DNA of 51,534 nucleotides from an uncultured Acidimicrobiales bacterium (GTDB lineage Bacteria > Actinomycetota > Acidimicrobiia > Acidimicrobiales > SHLQ01). The stretch is taken from contig CALJDK010000155.1 of NCBI GenBank assembly GCA_938023735.1, positions 1 through 51,534 of the forward strand. Direction: 5' to 3'. Positions 8,437 through 15,925 of the stretch are shown here, piece after piece (the first letter of the stretch is position 1; every line of letters starts with the position of its first letter). Below the pieces are notes generated by a model. It made no database searches and was not told the origin of the DNA. It saw only the letters and a list, made by a program, of their open reading frames with translations. Made by a program: the position numbers and the translations under genes.

Positions 8437-9612
8437 TTACGAGTTGTCGTCGGTGCCCGTGGCCCCGAACTCGCCAAACCCGAGAATGCTCAGATCACCC
8501 GGACGGCTCAGATGCACAAAGGTCTGGCCGGGTTGCATACGCACCTTCTTGCCGGTGGAATCCAAGATGTCGAATCCCTGGCTCGATACCGTGCGCTGCC
8601 AGCGACCTTCGATTCGTTGGCCGTCGGTGAAGACGGTGGCGGCGCCGGTGCCGGTGGTGATGGCCTGTGGCGACGCAGCATCGGCCCGACTGATCGTGTA
8701 GTCGATCTCGAGAACAACAACGTTGGCCGGGGTGAGCTGTGCCCCGCTCTCGGTGAGGTGGGGGGTTCCCGCCTGGACTCGTTCCCACCCAAGTTCGTCG
8801 TTGTTCCAGGTGTACACGGCGGGGGTGCGTTCGTTGGTGGAAACCTCGAAGCTTGCGGTGTCGATGGCGTCGGCCACCGGCTCGTCGCTCAGGCGCATAT
8901 ACCGAAACACGGGCCTCACAACGATGGGCGCAGTGGTGAACTGCTCTTGATTGAGCTTGGCCGGAAACAGCGTGCGGTGATGCGGAGCCGGGCGATCGTC
9001 ACGATCGATGTACGCCGAGTTGGCTTGATCGAAGTTGGTGGACACCAGCAGACCGTTAGCTTGGGCGGTGCGGACTTCCTGCCCAACGATGTCGTTGCTA
9101 CCCGAGTAGGCAAACAGTGGGTTGGCGAGCGGCGCCATCAAATCGATATCGCTGCTGCGGGCCGAACGGACCGGCCCGACCAGTTCGGGATAGTTGCTAT
9201 GGAAGATTGCCAGAAAGCGGGTGATCTGGTTCTCGACAAGGATCTCATACACAATGTCGGCGTCTTCGATGCCGTATTGGGGTCGAGCCTTCTCGTCGTT
9301 GTCGATCTTTACCGCGATGGGGCGAATATTGAGGAGCGTCTCGTCATCCAGCGGGCGACCATTAAGCGGCTGAATGTCGCCGTTCTGCCGGGCGAACGTG
9401 TCCTCGATCTCCACCGGAGATCCAACAGCCTCTTCTTCGAGAACTACAGGCTCCACGCTGGTAGGCGTTACGACATCTTGGGCATCGTCGGCGACCGCCG
9501 TGGTTGCTGGCGCTCCGATCGGTTCCTCGTTACCGCCACAGGCTGCAGTGACGAGCGCGACGATGAGAAGCGTTCCAACAAGACGTAGAACGTCCCGAAG
9601 TCGGTTGGGCAT
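8437..9612 (-). CDS. DUF3048 domain lipoprotein (YerB-like)
   Basis: A 391-residue predicted lipoprotein with a signal peptide ending in TAAC (Cys25), then an acidic, threonine-rich linker to about residue 85. The DUF3048 domain follows: NIRPIAVKIDNDEKARPQYGIEDADIVYE, then FHSNYPELVGPVRSARSSD and a C-terminal beta-rich part ending with RPGDLSILGFG. Family function is unknown; YerB-like proteins are extracytoplasmic. Its ATG shares one base with the stop of the upstream M48-like gene (TAATG), so the two are translationally coupled. This ties it to the lemA/M48-like pair in one envelope-linked operon. Confidence 0.9.
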   Translation of the reverse strand: MPNRLRDVLRLVGTLLIVALVTAACGGNEEPIGAPATTAVADDAQDVVTPTSVEPVVLEEEAVGSPVEIEDTFARQNGDIQPLNGRPLDDETLLNIRPIAVKIDNDEKARPQYGIEDADIVYEILVENQITRFLAIFHSNYPELVGPVRSARSSDIDLMAPLANPLFAYSGSNDIVGQEVRTAQANGLLVSTNFDQANSAYIDRDDRPAPHHRTLFPAKLNQEQFTTAPIVVRPVFRYMRLSDEPVADAIDTASFEVSTNERTPAVYTWNNDELGWERVQAGTPHLTESGAQLTPANVVVLEIDYTISRADAASPQAITTGTGAATVFTDGQRIEGRWQRTVSSQGFDILDSTGKKVRMQPGQTFVHLSRPGDLSILGFGEFGATGTDDNS

Positions 9613-10361
9613 TAGAGCTCCCGGAGAATGCTGATTCGGAGGTGAAGCGGGGGATGAACCCGCTCAGCCAAAACAGCGGGATCCCCAATGGGATCGGCCA
9701 ACCAGAGGTGAGCATTAGCAGTACGGGCCATGGGCACGGTGGTATCGGCAGCCGCTAGCTTCTCGAGCGACGCCGCGAAACTCGGCGGATACCGGGTGTA
9801 GCCCACGGCCTCGAGGTCGGTTTCGATACGGAAATGCTCGGGGAACATCCACTCGATGGCCCGTTTGCGGATTCCGTTACCAGGCAAGATCGAGAGCACA
9901 GCGGCGGCCAACGTTGCCCCGCCGATCTCGGCGCTCGACGCCGCGGTGAGCAAATGCGCCAGGACACCTTCGATCTCGAGTCGCTCGAGTTCATCCATGA
10001 GACCGGTGGTGAGAATCAGCTTGGTGTTTCGGGCGTCGCGGCCGACCACCGCCGCATTGGTTGCCGAACTGTTGAGCAACAGAACGTCGGGGCGGTCGAA
10101 ACCGTGGGTGACGACAAGTCCGTCAAGCACGCTGCTCAGATGCGGATTGTCTTCGAGCTGCACCTCGCGAGGCGCCATGCCCGACATCGCCAGGTTCTCT
10201 CGGCTCACGTATACGAAGCCGACGATTGCAACCCACAGAACCAACGCAACGATGAGCGCGATCCACCAGTTGGCAACGAGCCAAACCAGAACGAAAACCA
10301 CAAGCGCCACCAGGTCGGCGACCAGGGCCAGAAGGAGGAACGCTTGATTTCGGATATTCAT
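9612..10361 (-). CDS. M48-like membrane protein lacking the HEXXH zinc site (predicted pseudopeptidase)
   Basis: A 249-residue protein with two N-terminal transmembrane segments (residues about 8-30 and 33-52), then a domain aligned by eye to HtpX-type M48 peptidases: LILTTGLMDELERLEIEGVLAH and later ETDLEAVGYTRYPPSFAASLEKLA. Where active enzymes read AHELxH, this reads AHLLTA, so the catalytic Glu and second zinc His are both missing. I therefore expect no protease activity. It sits between lemA (11-base gap) and the DUF3048 gene (1-base overlap). LemA genes are often next to M48 peptidase genes, which supports descent from one. Alternatively it is a distant fold relative that never had the site. 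Confidence 0.75.
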   Translation of the reverse strand: MNIRNQAFLLLALVADLVALVVFVLVWLVANWWIALIVALVLWVAIVGFVYVSRENLAMSGMAPREVQLEDNPHLSSVLDGLVVTHGFDRPDVLLLNSSATNAAVVGRDARNTKLILTTGLMDELERLEIEGVLAHLLTAASSAEIGGATLAAAVLSILPGNGIRKRAIEWMFPEHFRIETDLEAVGYTRYPPSFAASLEKLAAADTTVPMARTANAHLWLADPIGDPAVLAERVHPPLHLRISILREL

Positions 10362-10372
10362 AAAGAATCGAT

Positions 10373-10930
10373 CTACTCGAAGCTCACGTCGACGTTGCCG
10401 CGTGATTCCTCGTCGACCTCAAAGTACTCGCGTTCGGTGAAATTGAAGCTGTTGGCGATAACCGAGGATGGGAACACTTCGATCTTGGTGTTATAGCGAA
10501 GCACGCTGTCGTTGTAGTACTGGCGTGCATACGCAATGCGATCCTCTGTGCCGCGAAGCTCTTCTTGGAGCTGCAGGAAGTTTTCGTTTGCCTTGAGATC
10601 GGGGTAGGCCTCGGACACGGCAAACAGCGACTTGAGGGCGCCGGTGAGGATGTTCTCGTTCTTTGCCTGTGCGGCCGGGCCGTCGGCGGAAACCGCCATG
10701 TTGCGAGCCTGGATTACCGCTTCAAGCGTGTCTTTTTCGTGCGATGCGTAGCCTTTGACCGTTTCGACCAAGTTCGGGATGAGGTCGTATCGGCGCTTCA
10801 GCTGTACGTCGATTTGCGCCCAGGCACCCTCGATCTTGTTGCGCAGTTTCACCAGCGAGTTGTACTGGCCAATGATCCAGCCAACGACCAACAGGATTAT
10901 GACGATGAGAATGATGATCGCAATAAGCAT
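10373..10930 (-). CDS. lemA: LemA family protein
   Basis: A 185-residue protein with one N-terminal transmembrane helix (IIILIVIILLVVGWIIG) and a helical LemA domain: YNSLVKLRNKIEGAWAQIDVQLKRRYDLIPNLVETVKGYASHE, then ENFLQLQEELRGTEDRIAYARQYYND and YNTKIEVFPSSVIA. Length is typical. LemA proteins are membrane-tethered four-helix bundles of poorly known role, commonly beside M48 metallopeptidases. Here the neighbour is an M48-like protein without catalytic residues. The gene follows pimA after 93 bases and may have its own promoter. Confidence 0.95.
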   Translation of the reverse strand: MLIAIIILIVIILLVVGWIIGQYNSLVKLRNKIEGAWAQIDVQLKRRYDLIPNLVETVKGYASHEKDTLEAVIQARNMAVSADGPAAQAKNENILTGALKSLFAVSEAYPDLKANENFLQLQEELRGTEDRIAYARQYYNDSVLRYNTKIEVFPSSVIANSFNFTEREYFEVDEESRGNVDVSFE

Positions 10931-11023
10931 TTGACGCCTCCGAGGGCAGTTCTGTCTTCGTCGGTCAGTCTAGTGGATCGGACGAAAATCAGGCCGAGCG
11001 GGTTGGTCGGGCCCAAACGCTGC

Positions 11024-12160
11024 CTAGAGCGATAGCGGAAGCGACGACCGTCGATCGACCAGGTCTTCGTAGCTTTGCTGATACACATCCGCGAGACGGC
11101 GCATCGAAAACGACTCGGCACGTGCAAGGCCCGCAACCTTCAACTCGGCGGTTCGGGCTGGCGACGACAACACCGATTTGAGCGCATCGGCCAACAATTC
11201 GACATCATTTGGCGGCACCAGCACCGCATCGAGTCCGTTTCGGGTGACCCGCGCGTAGCCGGGCAGATCGCTCGCCACCACCGCCGTTCCGGCTGCCATC
11301 GCTTCGATAAGCACCACGCCGAACGATTCGCCTCGCAGCGACGGCGCACAGAACACGTCGGCCTGCTGGAGGCGCTCGATCTTCTCGGTCTCGGTGATTC
11401 GGCCGAGCCATTCGACTTTCGGATTGCCTGCCGCTACCCGTCGAAGCGCCTCGGTCTCGGGGCCATCGCTGCCAACCCATAGTTGCGCCTCGGGGAGGCG
11501 CTGCATCGCCCGAAGTAGGACGGCGAGACCCTTCCGAGGTTCGTGGCGACCAAGAAAGAACACCGTCGGCGGCTTTACCGCCGTGGAACGTTCGGGGCTC
11601 GTGAGGTCGCTAGAGGTTGTCGCCCGAGCCGCGGTATAGCGCGAAACCTCGACGCCGTTGAACAACACCTCGTAGTCGCCGCCCAACGCGTCCTTAGCCA
11701 TCCGCTTTGCATCCTCGGACACGGCGAAGTTTCGATGAATTCGGCTGGCCATCCAGCGAACACCGGGCTTCAGATAGTCATACGCCAAGCTTCCGCCAGC
11801 CGCGTGGTAGGTAGCGATCAACGGCGCCGGCCGCAGCAGGAGCGCGGTCATGGTCGGCCCTGGGGCCAGCGGCTCATGCAGATGCAACACGTCGAACTCT
11901 TCGTCACGCAGCGCCCGCATCACCCGAAGTTGGGCTGCCGGATCGGGTGCGACCGGCGCGATCGATCCGTTCGCAACCGCAGGCAAACTGTTTCCGAGGG
12001 GCGTCACCCCAGAGTCGGGCGGCGGACCATCGCACGGGCCCAGCACACGGGCGTTGCATCCGCCCGCTCGAAGCTCGCGCGCCAACGCCAGCACCTGTCC
12101 CTGCACGCCGCCCGGCATCGTCAGGCTGTACGGGCAGATAATGCCGACACGAAGACTCAT
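11024..12160 (-). CDS. pimA: GDP-mannose-dependent phosphatidylinositol alpha-mannosyltransferase (PimA-like)
   Basis: A 378-residue GT4, GT-B fold glycosyltransferase. It matches PimA along its length: MSLRVGIICPYSLTMPGGVQ at the N-terminus, FDVLHLHEPLAPG, VFFLGRHEPRKGLAVLL, and the donor-binding GESFGVVLIEAMAAGTAVVAS with its two acidic residues. PimA adds the first mannose to phosphatidylinositol on the inner membrane face. The PI-phosphate synthase and acyltransferase genes are immediately upstream, and its ATG overlaps the acyltransferase stop by 4 bases. That order is the one found in mycobacteria, which makes PimA more likely than a generic GT4 enzyme. Confidence 0.92.
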   Translation of the reverse strand: MSLRVGIICPYSLTMPGGVQGQVLALARELRAGGCNARVLGPCDGPPPDSGVTPLGNSLPAVANGSIAPVAPDPAAQLRVMRALRDEEFDVLHLHEPLAPGPTMTALLLRPAPLIATYHAAGGSLAYDYLKPGVRWMASRIHRNFAVSEDAKRMAKDALGGDYEVLFNGVEVSRYTAARATTSSDLTSPERSTAVKPPTVFFLGRHEPRKGLAVLLRAMQRLPEAQLWVGSDGPETEALRRVAAGNPKVEWLGRITETEKIERLQQADVFCAPSLRGESFGVVLIEAMAAGTAVVASDLPGYARVTRNGLDAVLVPPNDVELLADALKSVLSSPARTAELKVAGLARAESFSMRRLADVYQQSYEDLVDRRSSLPLSL

Positions 12161-13068
12161 GAGGGCCGTTCGATTCCCAGCGCCTCGTAGTCACTGGGCC
12201 AGTTGGGTTGCAGCAAGTGCCACTGCTCGGGCGCTTCGGCAATCTGTTCCTCGAACGCCCAGGCCATCTCCTGGGTGACCCGTTGCACATCTTCACGAAA
12301 CTTGCCGTGACGTGACGTGTCGAGCGGAGGTCGGGCGATGCCGTAGACCCCCTTGCCGTCGTCCTCGAGATAACAGACGGTGGGGAGAAGCGCCGCTCCG
12401 GTGCGAAGCGCCAGGGTGGCCGGACCCGCCGGAAGCGTGGTGGTTTCGCCGAAGAACTCCACCTCGACACCATTGTTTTCGATGTCACGATCCGACAGCA
12501 ACACCACCACGTTGTTGTCGCGAAGAGCGGCGAGCACCTCTCCCCCGGCGTCGGGGCCGAGCGGCACGATGTTCATTCCCAACGACCGGCGGTAGTCGAC
12601 AAAGAACTCGAAGAGCTCGTCGTTGTCGATCCGTTCCGCCACCGCGGTGACCTGATATTTCGGTATCAATGCCAGCCAGAATCCCGCCCATTCCCAACCG
12701 CCCAGATGCGGCATGGCCAGAATCGGACCGGGTTGCTCGGGGTCTTCGATCGCCGACTGAATATGTTCGAAACCTTCGTAGCGGAAACCCTCGTCGATCT
12801 CTTCGGCCGACATGCCGGGAAGACGGAAGCTCTGCATCCAGTAGTGGGCATAGCTCTCGAAGGTGGCGTCGATTTGCTGTTCGTGGGCCAGCGGCGCAAT
12901 GTTGCCCCGAACCCGAATGAGGTTGCGGGCCACGATGGAGCGCTTTTGCCGACTCACCCGGGCCGCGCTGAGCCCCATGCCCTTGGCGGCGTAGCCGGTG
13001 GCGACCTTTGGTAACGCCCGGGCGAGCCGAGAGCCAAGCTTGTAGCTGAGTGCTGCGGTATTGACCAT
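12157..13068 (-). CDS. patA: LpxL/HtrB-type acyltransferase, probable phosphatidylinositol mannoside acyltransferase
   Basis: A 303-residue member of the bacterial lipid A acyltransferase family. The catalytic HxxxxE motif is seen in MPHLGGWEWAGFW (near residue 119). ALRDNNVVVLLSDRD and TTLPAGPATLALRTGAALLP are further family blocks. An actinobacterium without lipid A uses this family for PIM acylation, as does mycobacterial PatA (Rv2611c). Position between PI-phosphate synthase and pimA supports this. The stop overlaps the pimA start (ATGA). Acyl donor and acceptor are inferred. Confidence 0.9.
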   Translation of the reverse strand: MVNTAALSYKLGSRLARALPKVATGYAAKGMGLSAARVSRQKRSIVARNLIRVRGNIAPLAHEQQIDATFESYAHYWMQSFRLPGMSAEEIDEGFRYEGFEHIQSAIEDPEQPGPILAMPHLGGWEWAGFWLALIPKYQVTAVAERIDNDELFEFFVDYRRSLGMNIVPLGPDAGGEVLAALRDNNVVVLLSDRDIENNGVEVEFFGETTTLPAGPATLALRTGAALLPTVCYLEDDGKGVYGIARPPLDTSRHGKFREDVQRVTQEMAWAFEEQIAEAPEQWHLLQPNWPSDYEALGIERPS

Positions 13069-13124
13069 GAAGAGACCGGGCTGGCAGGCGAACTACGCAG
13101 GTAGTCGGCTGGTTCGCCGACGTA

Positions 13125-13802
13125 TCAGCGCGACCTTCCGGCGCGATCGCCGCGATTTTGACGTTCGGAACGCCGACGACGCCGCCGAGCAAGCTGTGGC
13201 TCGTCAATTGGTGCCGGTCGGGTGGCGCTTGCTTGTTTCCACACCTTCGCAAATCGTTGAATCGCGGTGATGGCCGTGAGCACAAACATGACCCATAGGA
13301 TCGGAATCAGGTACTCGTTGAACAGCAAGCCCACCCCCAGAACGATGAACCGTTCGGCCCGCTCCATGATGCCGCCCTTGGCGTCGAATCCGAGCGACTC
13401 GGCCTTGGCCCGCTGGTACGACACCATGATCGCGGCGCCCATGATGGCCACCGGGAGCATCATGATGCGGCCCGGCTCGTTCGATGCGAGATACCAGGCA
13501 ACGCCGCCGAACAACATGGCGTCGGTGAGTCGGTCGGAGACCGAATCGAAGAACGCTCCCCGGTCGCTCGAGGTACCCGACGCTTTCGCTACGGCTCCAT
13601 CGAGTGCGTCGGGGACTCCGGTAAGGGCAAGAAAGAGCACGCCGAGTCGAAACCATCCCTGACCAATGAAGTACGCGGCTGCGCCGGCCATAAGGATCCC
13701 GGTAACGGTGACCATGTCGGCGGTAATGCCGGTACGTCGAAGGCTGACACCGATAGGGATCAGGGCTCGATCTACTGCGGTACGCCAATTTCCGTCGAAC
13801 AT
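13125..13802 (-). CDS. pgsA1: CDP-alcohol phosphatidyltransferase, probable phosphatidylinositol phosphate synthase
   Basis: A 225-residue integral membrane enzyme with about six predicted helices. It would join CDP-diacylglycerol to inositol 1-phosphate. The CDP-alcohol motif is DALDGAVAK...GAFFDSVSD. All four Asp are present, but the usual Arg of AR is Lys here. SYQRAKAESLG and GGIMERAERFIVL match the inositol-phosphate branch as known from Rv2612c. The C-terminus is a basic Arg-rich tail. It heads the patA-pimA group, 56 bases before patA. Specificity for inositol phosphate rather than glycerol phosphate rests on context and these blocks. Confidence 0.9.
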   Translation of the reverse strand: MFDGNWRTAVDRALIPIGVSLRRTGITADMVTVTGILMAGAAAYFIGQGWFRLGVLFLALTGVPDALDGAVAKASGTSSDRGAFFDSVSDRLTDAMLFGGVAWYLASNEPGRIMMLPVAIMGAAIMVSYQRAKAESLGFDAKGGIMERAERFIVLGVGLLFNEYLIPILWVMFVLTAITAIQRFAKVWKQASATRPAPIDEPQLARRRRRRSERQNRGDRAGRSR

Positions 13803-13898
13803 TGTTACTCCTGGGCTTCCCGCCGGGGTGTTCTGCGGAAGCCAATGTTGCTCGTGAGTTTCACGGTAGCACCGGCGCGCTGAGAGGTATCATGCGGC

Positions 13899-14393
13899 AT
13901 GCCTTCGGATCGATTCTCCAAGCTCAAGCCACCCGCAATCATCTCGACGATTGCGTCGCTCCCCCGCCGGTTCGGCGAAGCTTTCGTGCCCGCACCCACC
14001 GCCGACCCCGACGAGGTTGCTGCCTTGGTCGGCGACGACGGCCGCACCATGCTCGACATCGTGGCCACGGCAACGGCCGAGGTGAAGTTGCTCCACGAGG
14101 CCATTTCTCGCGTTGCCGACACCGACAACCCCGAGGTTTCCGCCTCGGCAGTCGATGCTGCCCAGCGGCCAGTTTCGTCGGCCAGCGGATCGCGAACCGC
14201 AGAACTTGCTGCGCTCGAAGCCGCTACTGACAGTCTCACCACAACACTCAACGGCTATTCCGGCACCGAGTGGGGCCGCAATGCCCAGGTAGCCGGAGGC
14301 GGTTCGATATCCCTTGAAGAGTTGGGCCAAGAAGCAGCAAGAGCCGGAATCGCCCAGTTGGCCAAAGCCGAGGCCTTAGCCAAAACGTTCTAG
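13899..14393 (+). CDS. Hypothetical protein, possibly DinB-like
   Basis: A 164-residue acidic, alanine-rich and apparently mostly helical protein without signal peptide or membrane segment. It contains TMLDIVATATAEVKLLHEAI and a C-terminal YSGTEWGRNAQVAGGGSISLEELGQEAARAGIAQL. That tryptophan segment recalls the last part of DinB/mycothiol-dependent isomerase folds, but the match is weak and no metal His triad is evident. It starts after GAGAGG about 10 bases upstream of the ATG. It is the only rightward gene in this stretch and splits the thrS-HIT-pgsA1 order, so it looks inserted. Function unknown. Confidence 0.6.
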   Translation: MPSDRFSKLKPPAIISTIASLPRRFGEAFVPAPTADPDEVAALVGDDGRTMLDIVATATAEVKLLHEAISRVADTDNPEVSASAVDAAQRPVSSASGSRTAELAALEAATDSLTTTLNGYSGTEWGRNAQVAGGGSISLEELGQEAARAGIAQLAKAEALAKTF

Positions 14394-14413
14394 GGAAGCG
14401 CAAGGAGTCGAGC

Positions 14414-14555
14414 CGCAGCGCCAACGAAGGCCAAAGTTGAAGCTAGCGAGACATAGCGAAGCGCGGGAGCGAAGAAGCGCAGCGCCAGCAAAGGCCGAAG
14501 TAGAAGCTAGCGAGACATAGCGAAGCGCGGGAGCGAAGAAGCGCAGCGCCGAAGC
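14414..14555. repeat. 64-bp tandem repeat between convergent genes
   Basis: Two full 64-base units start at 14414 and 14478, with a partial third unit from 14542. Each unit begins CGCAGCGCC and contains GAAGCTAGCGAGACATAGCG followed by AAGCGCGGGAGCGAAGAAG. Units 1 and 2 differ at only a few bases near their start. The array lies between the stop codons of the convergent genes ending at 14393 and 14564, so it is probably transcribed as 3' sequence of one or both. No gene is supported inside it. Confidence 0.9.
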
Positions 14556-14563
14556 GAGCCAGT

Positions 14564-15193
14564 TTAGTTGTCGTAGCCCGACCAGTCTTCGGGGTTGTCT
14601 TCGACGAGGCGGTCGACAATGTGCCCGTCGACGCCGTCGACCAGCAGGAGGCCGCGCTGCTTTGGTGGCGACTCGGCCGAGTAGAGCAGTATTCGCCACG
14701 TTGGTCGGCTGCGAAGTCCTCGCCAGCCAAGCTGCGCCGATGCGTGTCCCACGGTGAATCCGGTGTCTTTACCGGCGGCTTGCAGTGCGTCGCGTTCGTC
14801 GATGGCCAGGTCCCAGCCGCCTTGGATCGAGTACAGCCCGATTCCGAGCATTCCGATTGCTGCCCAGAGCACACCGGTGTTCACCATGACTGGGTTATCT
14901 CCTCGGGTGAGGAACCAGAACAGAAAGCAGATCACGGCAAGAACGAGGTAGAGGTAGCCGGGGATTCGGCGTCGACTGTTGTTGGGGAAGACGTAGTCGC
15001 TTTCGAGTTGGCTGAGGTCGAGGTCGGCGGGCAGAACGTCGGTGACCGCCCCATCGTCCACAGCAGCGGACGCGGCGGTTGACGACGTACCTTCAGCAAG
15101 AGCGTCGGTATCGCCAACTGGCGAAGATGCCTCAGCCGCTTCGGCAGCCCTCCGAGCCTTTGCCTCGGCGATCGACTCTTTCTTCTCAGCCAT
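14564..15193 (-). CDS. Hypothetical membrane protein with two transmembrane segments
   Basis: A 209-residue protein of unknown family. Residues 1-65 are Ala/Ser/Asp/Glu-rich, probably disordered and cytoplasmic (MAEKKESIAEAKARRAAEAAE). Two hydrophobic segments follow, near residues 80-95 (GYLYLVLAVICFLFWFLT) and 105-125 (GVLWAAIGMLGIGLYSIQGG). The C-terminal part is polar and Trp-containing (GWRGLRSRPTWRILLYSAE) and ends with a D/E-rich stretch. ATG at 15193 is preferred to an in-frame TTG two codons upstream. It is the second gene of the insert that separates HIT from pgsA1. Confidence 0.75.
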   Translation of the reverse strand: MAEKKESIAEAKARRAAEAAEASSPVGDTDALAEGTSSTAASAAVDDGAVTDVLPADLDLSQLESDYVFPNNSRRRIPGYLYLVLAVICFLFWFLTRGDNPVMVNTGVLWAAIGMLGIGLYSIQGGWDLAIDERDALQAAGKDTGFTVGHASAQLGWRGLRSRPTWRILLYSAESPPKQRGLLLVDGVDGHIVDRLVEDNPEDWSGYDN

Positions 15194-15256
15194 GCCCAAA
15201 CGCTACGACAGCACCGCCCCAAACCCGCAGCCGGACCACCAAACCATTCACCAACC

Positions 15257-15369
15257 GGTTCCAGGCACCAAACGGCCCAAAAGGTTCCTGGCACCACAGG
15301 CCAAATAGGTACCTGGCACCAGGGGGCTGAAAGGTACCTGGCACCATTTGGGGGGTTTGGTGCCAGGTG
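15257..15369. repeat. Cluster of five GGTACCTGGCACC-like motifs with a stem-loop
   Basis: Four direct copies (GGTTCCAGGCACC at 15257, GGTTCCTGGCACC at 15283, GGTACCTGGCACC at 15308 and 15333) are spaced 25-26 bases apart. A fifth, inverted copy begins at 15358. The fourth and fifth form a perfect 11-bp stem, ACCTGGCACCA (15336-15346) with TGGTGCCAGGT (15358-15368), around an 11-base G/T-rich loop. The cluster fills the 194-base gap between the HIT gene stop and the next minus-strand gene. It resembles REP-type palindrome clusters; no transposase gene is in the window. Confidence 0.85.
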
Positions 15370-15387
15370 TGAACGGCGTTCGAATTG

Positions 15388-15915
15388 CTAGGGCCAGGCG
15401 GCTTTGAGTTTTTTCCAGACGTCGGGGAGCGACTCGGGAAGGACCCGGGCTTCGGCGACAGTGGTCATGAAGTTGGTGTCGCCGCTCCAGCGGGGCAACA
15501 CGTGCACATGCAGATGGTTCGGCACGCCCGCACCCGATGCGGGGCCCAAGTTGATGCCGATGTTCACGCCTTGGGGCTTGAAGGCGGCCTTCACCGCCGA
15601 GTGCGCCATCTGAACGCCCGCCCACAACTCGGCTGACTCCTCGGCGGTAAGGCCATCGAGATCAACGACCGCACGTTTGGGCAGCACCATCACATGACCG
15701 GTGTTGTACGGGTACGCGTTGAGAAGGGCAAAGCAGGTTTCGCCCCGCCACACGATGTAGGTGACATCATCGGCCAGGTCGCTCTGCTCAATGCCTTCGA
15801 AGAGCGACATCCCGTCGGGAATGTGCTGGGCGCGAAGGTCGTCGTCGGCGCCGTACACAGGAATGCGCCAGCCCGCCCACAATCGGGCGAGCTGATCGCG
15901 AGGCGCATCGGCCAT
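15388..15915 (-). CDS. HIT family hydrolase/phosphorylase
   Basis: A 175-residue histidine-triad nucleotide-binding protein. The active site is HLHVHVLPRW near residue 133, with the preceding NIGINLGPASGAGVPN. MSLFEGIEQSDLADDVTYIVWRG and NAYPYNTGHVMVLPKR are typical of the longer actinobacterial HIT proteins that include AP4A phosphorylases. The ATG at 15915 lies 10 bases after the thrS stop. thrS followed by a HIT gene and then pgsA1 is the mycobacterial order, though two extra genes intervene here. Substrate is inferred. Confidence 0.93.
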   Translation of the reverse strand: MADAPRDQLARLWAGWRIPVYGADDDLRAQHIPDGMSLFEGIEQSDLADDVTYIVWRGETCFALLNAYPYNTGHVMVLPKRAVVDLDGLTAEESAELWAGVQMAHSAVKAAFKPQGVNIGINLGPASGAGVPNHLHVHVLPRWSGDTNFMTTVAEARVLPESLPDVWKKLKAAWP

Positions 15916-15925
15916 AACCCGCTGC

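Noticed and set aside
12312..12650. Forward open frame inside patA
   Set aside because: Pro/Arg-rich antisense product; the minus strand has a complete acyltransferase with its catalytic motif.
14376..14699. Minus-strand open frame across the 64-bp tandem repeats
   Set aside because: It reads repeats of an Ala/Leu/Arg string, overlaps the real membrane-protein gene in another frame, and has no conserved features.
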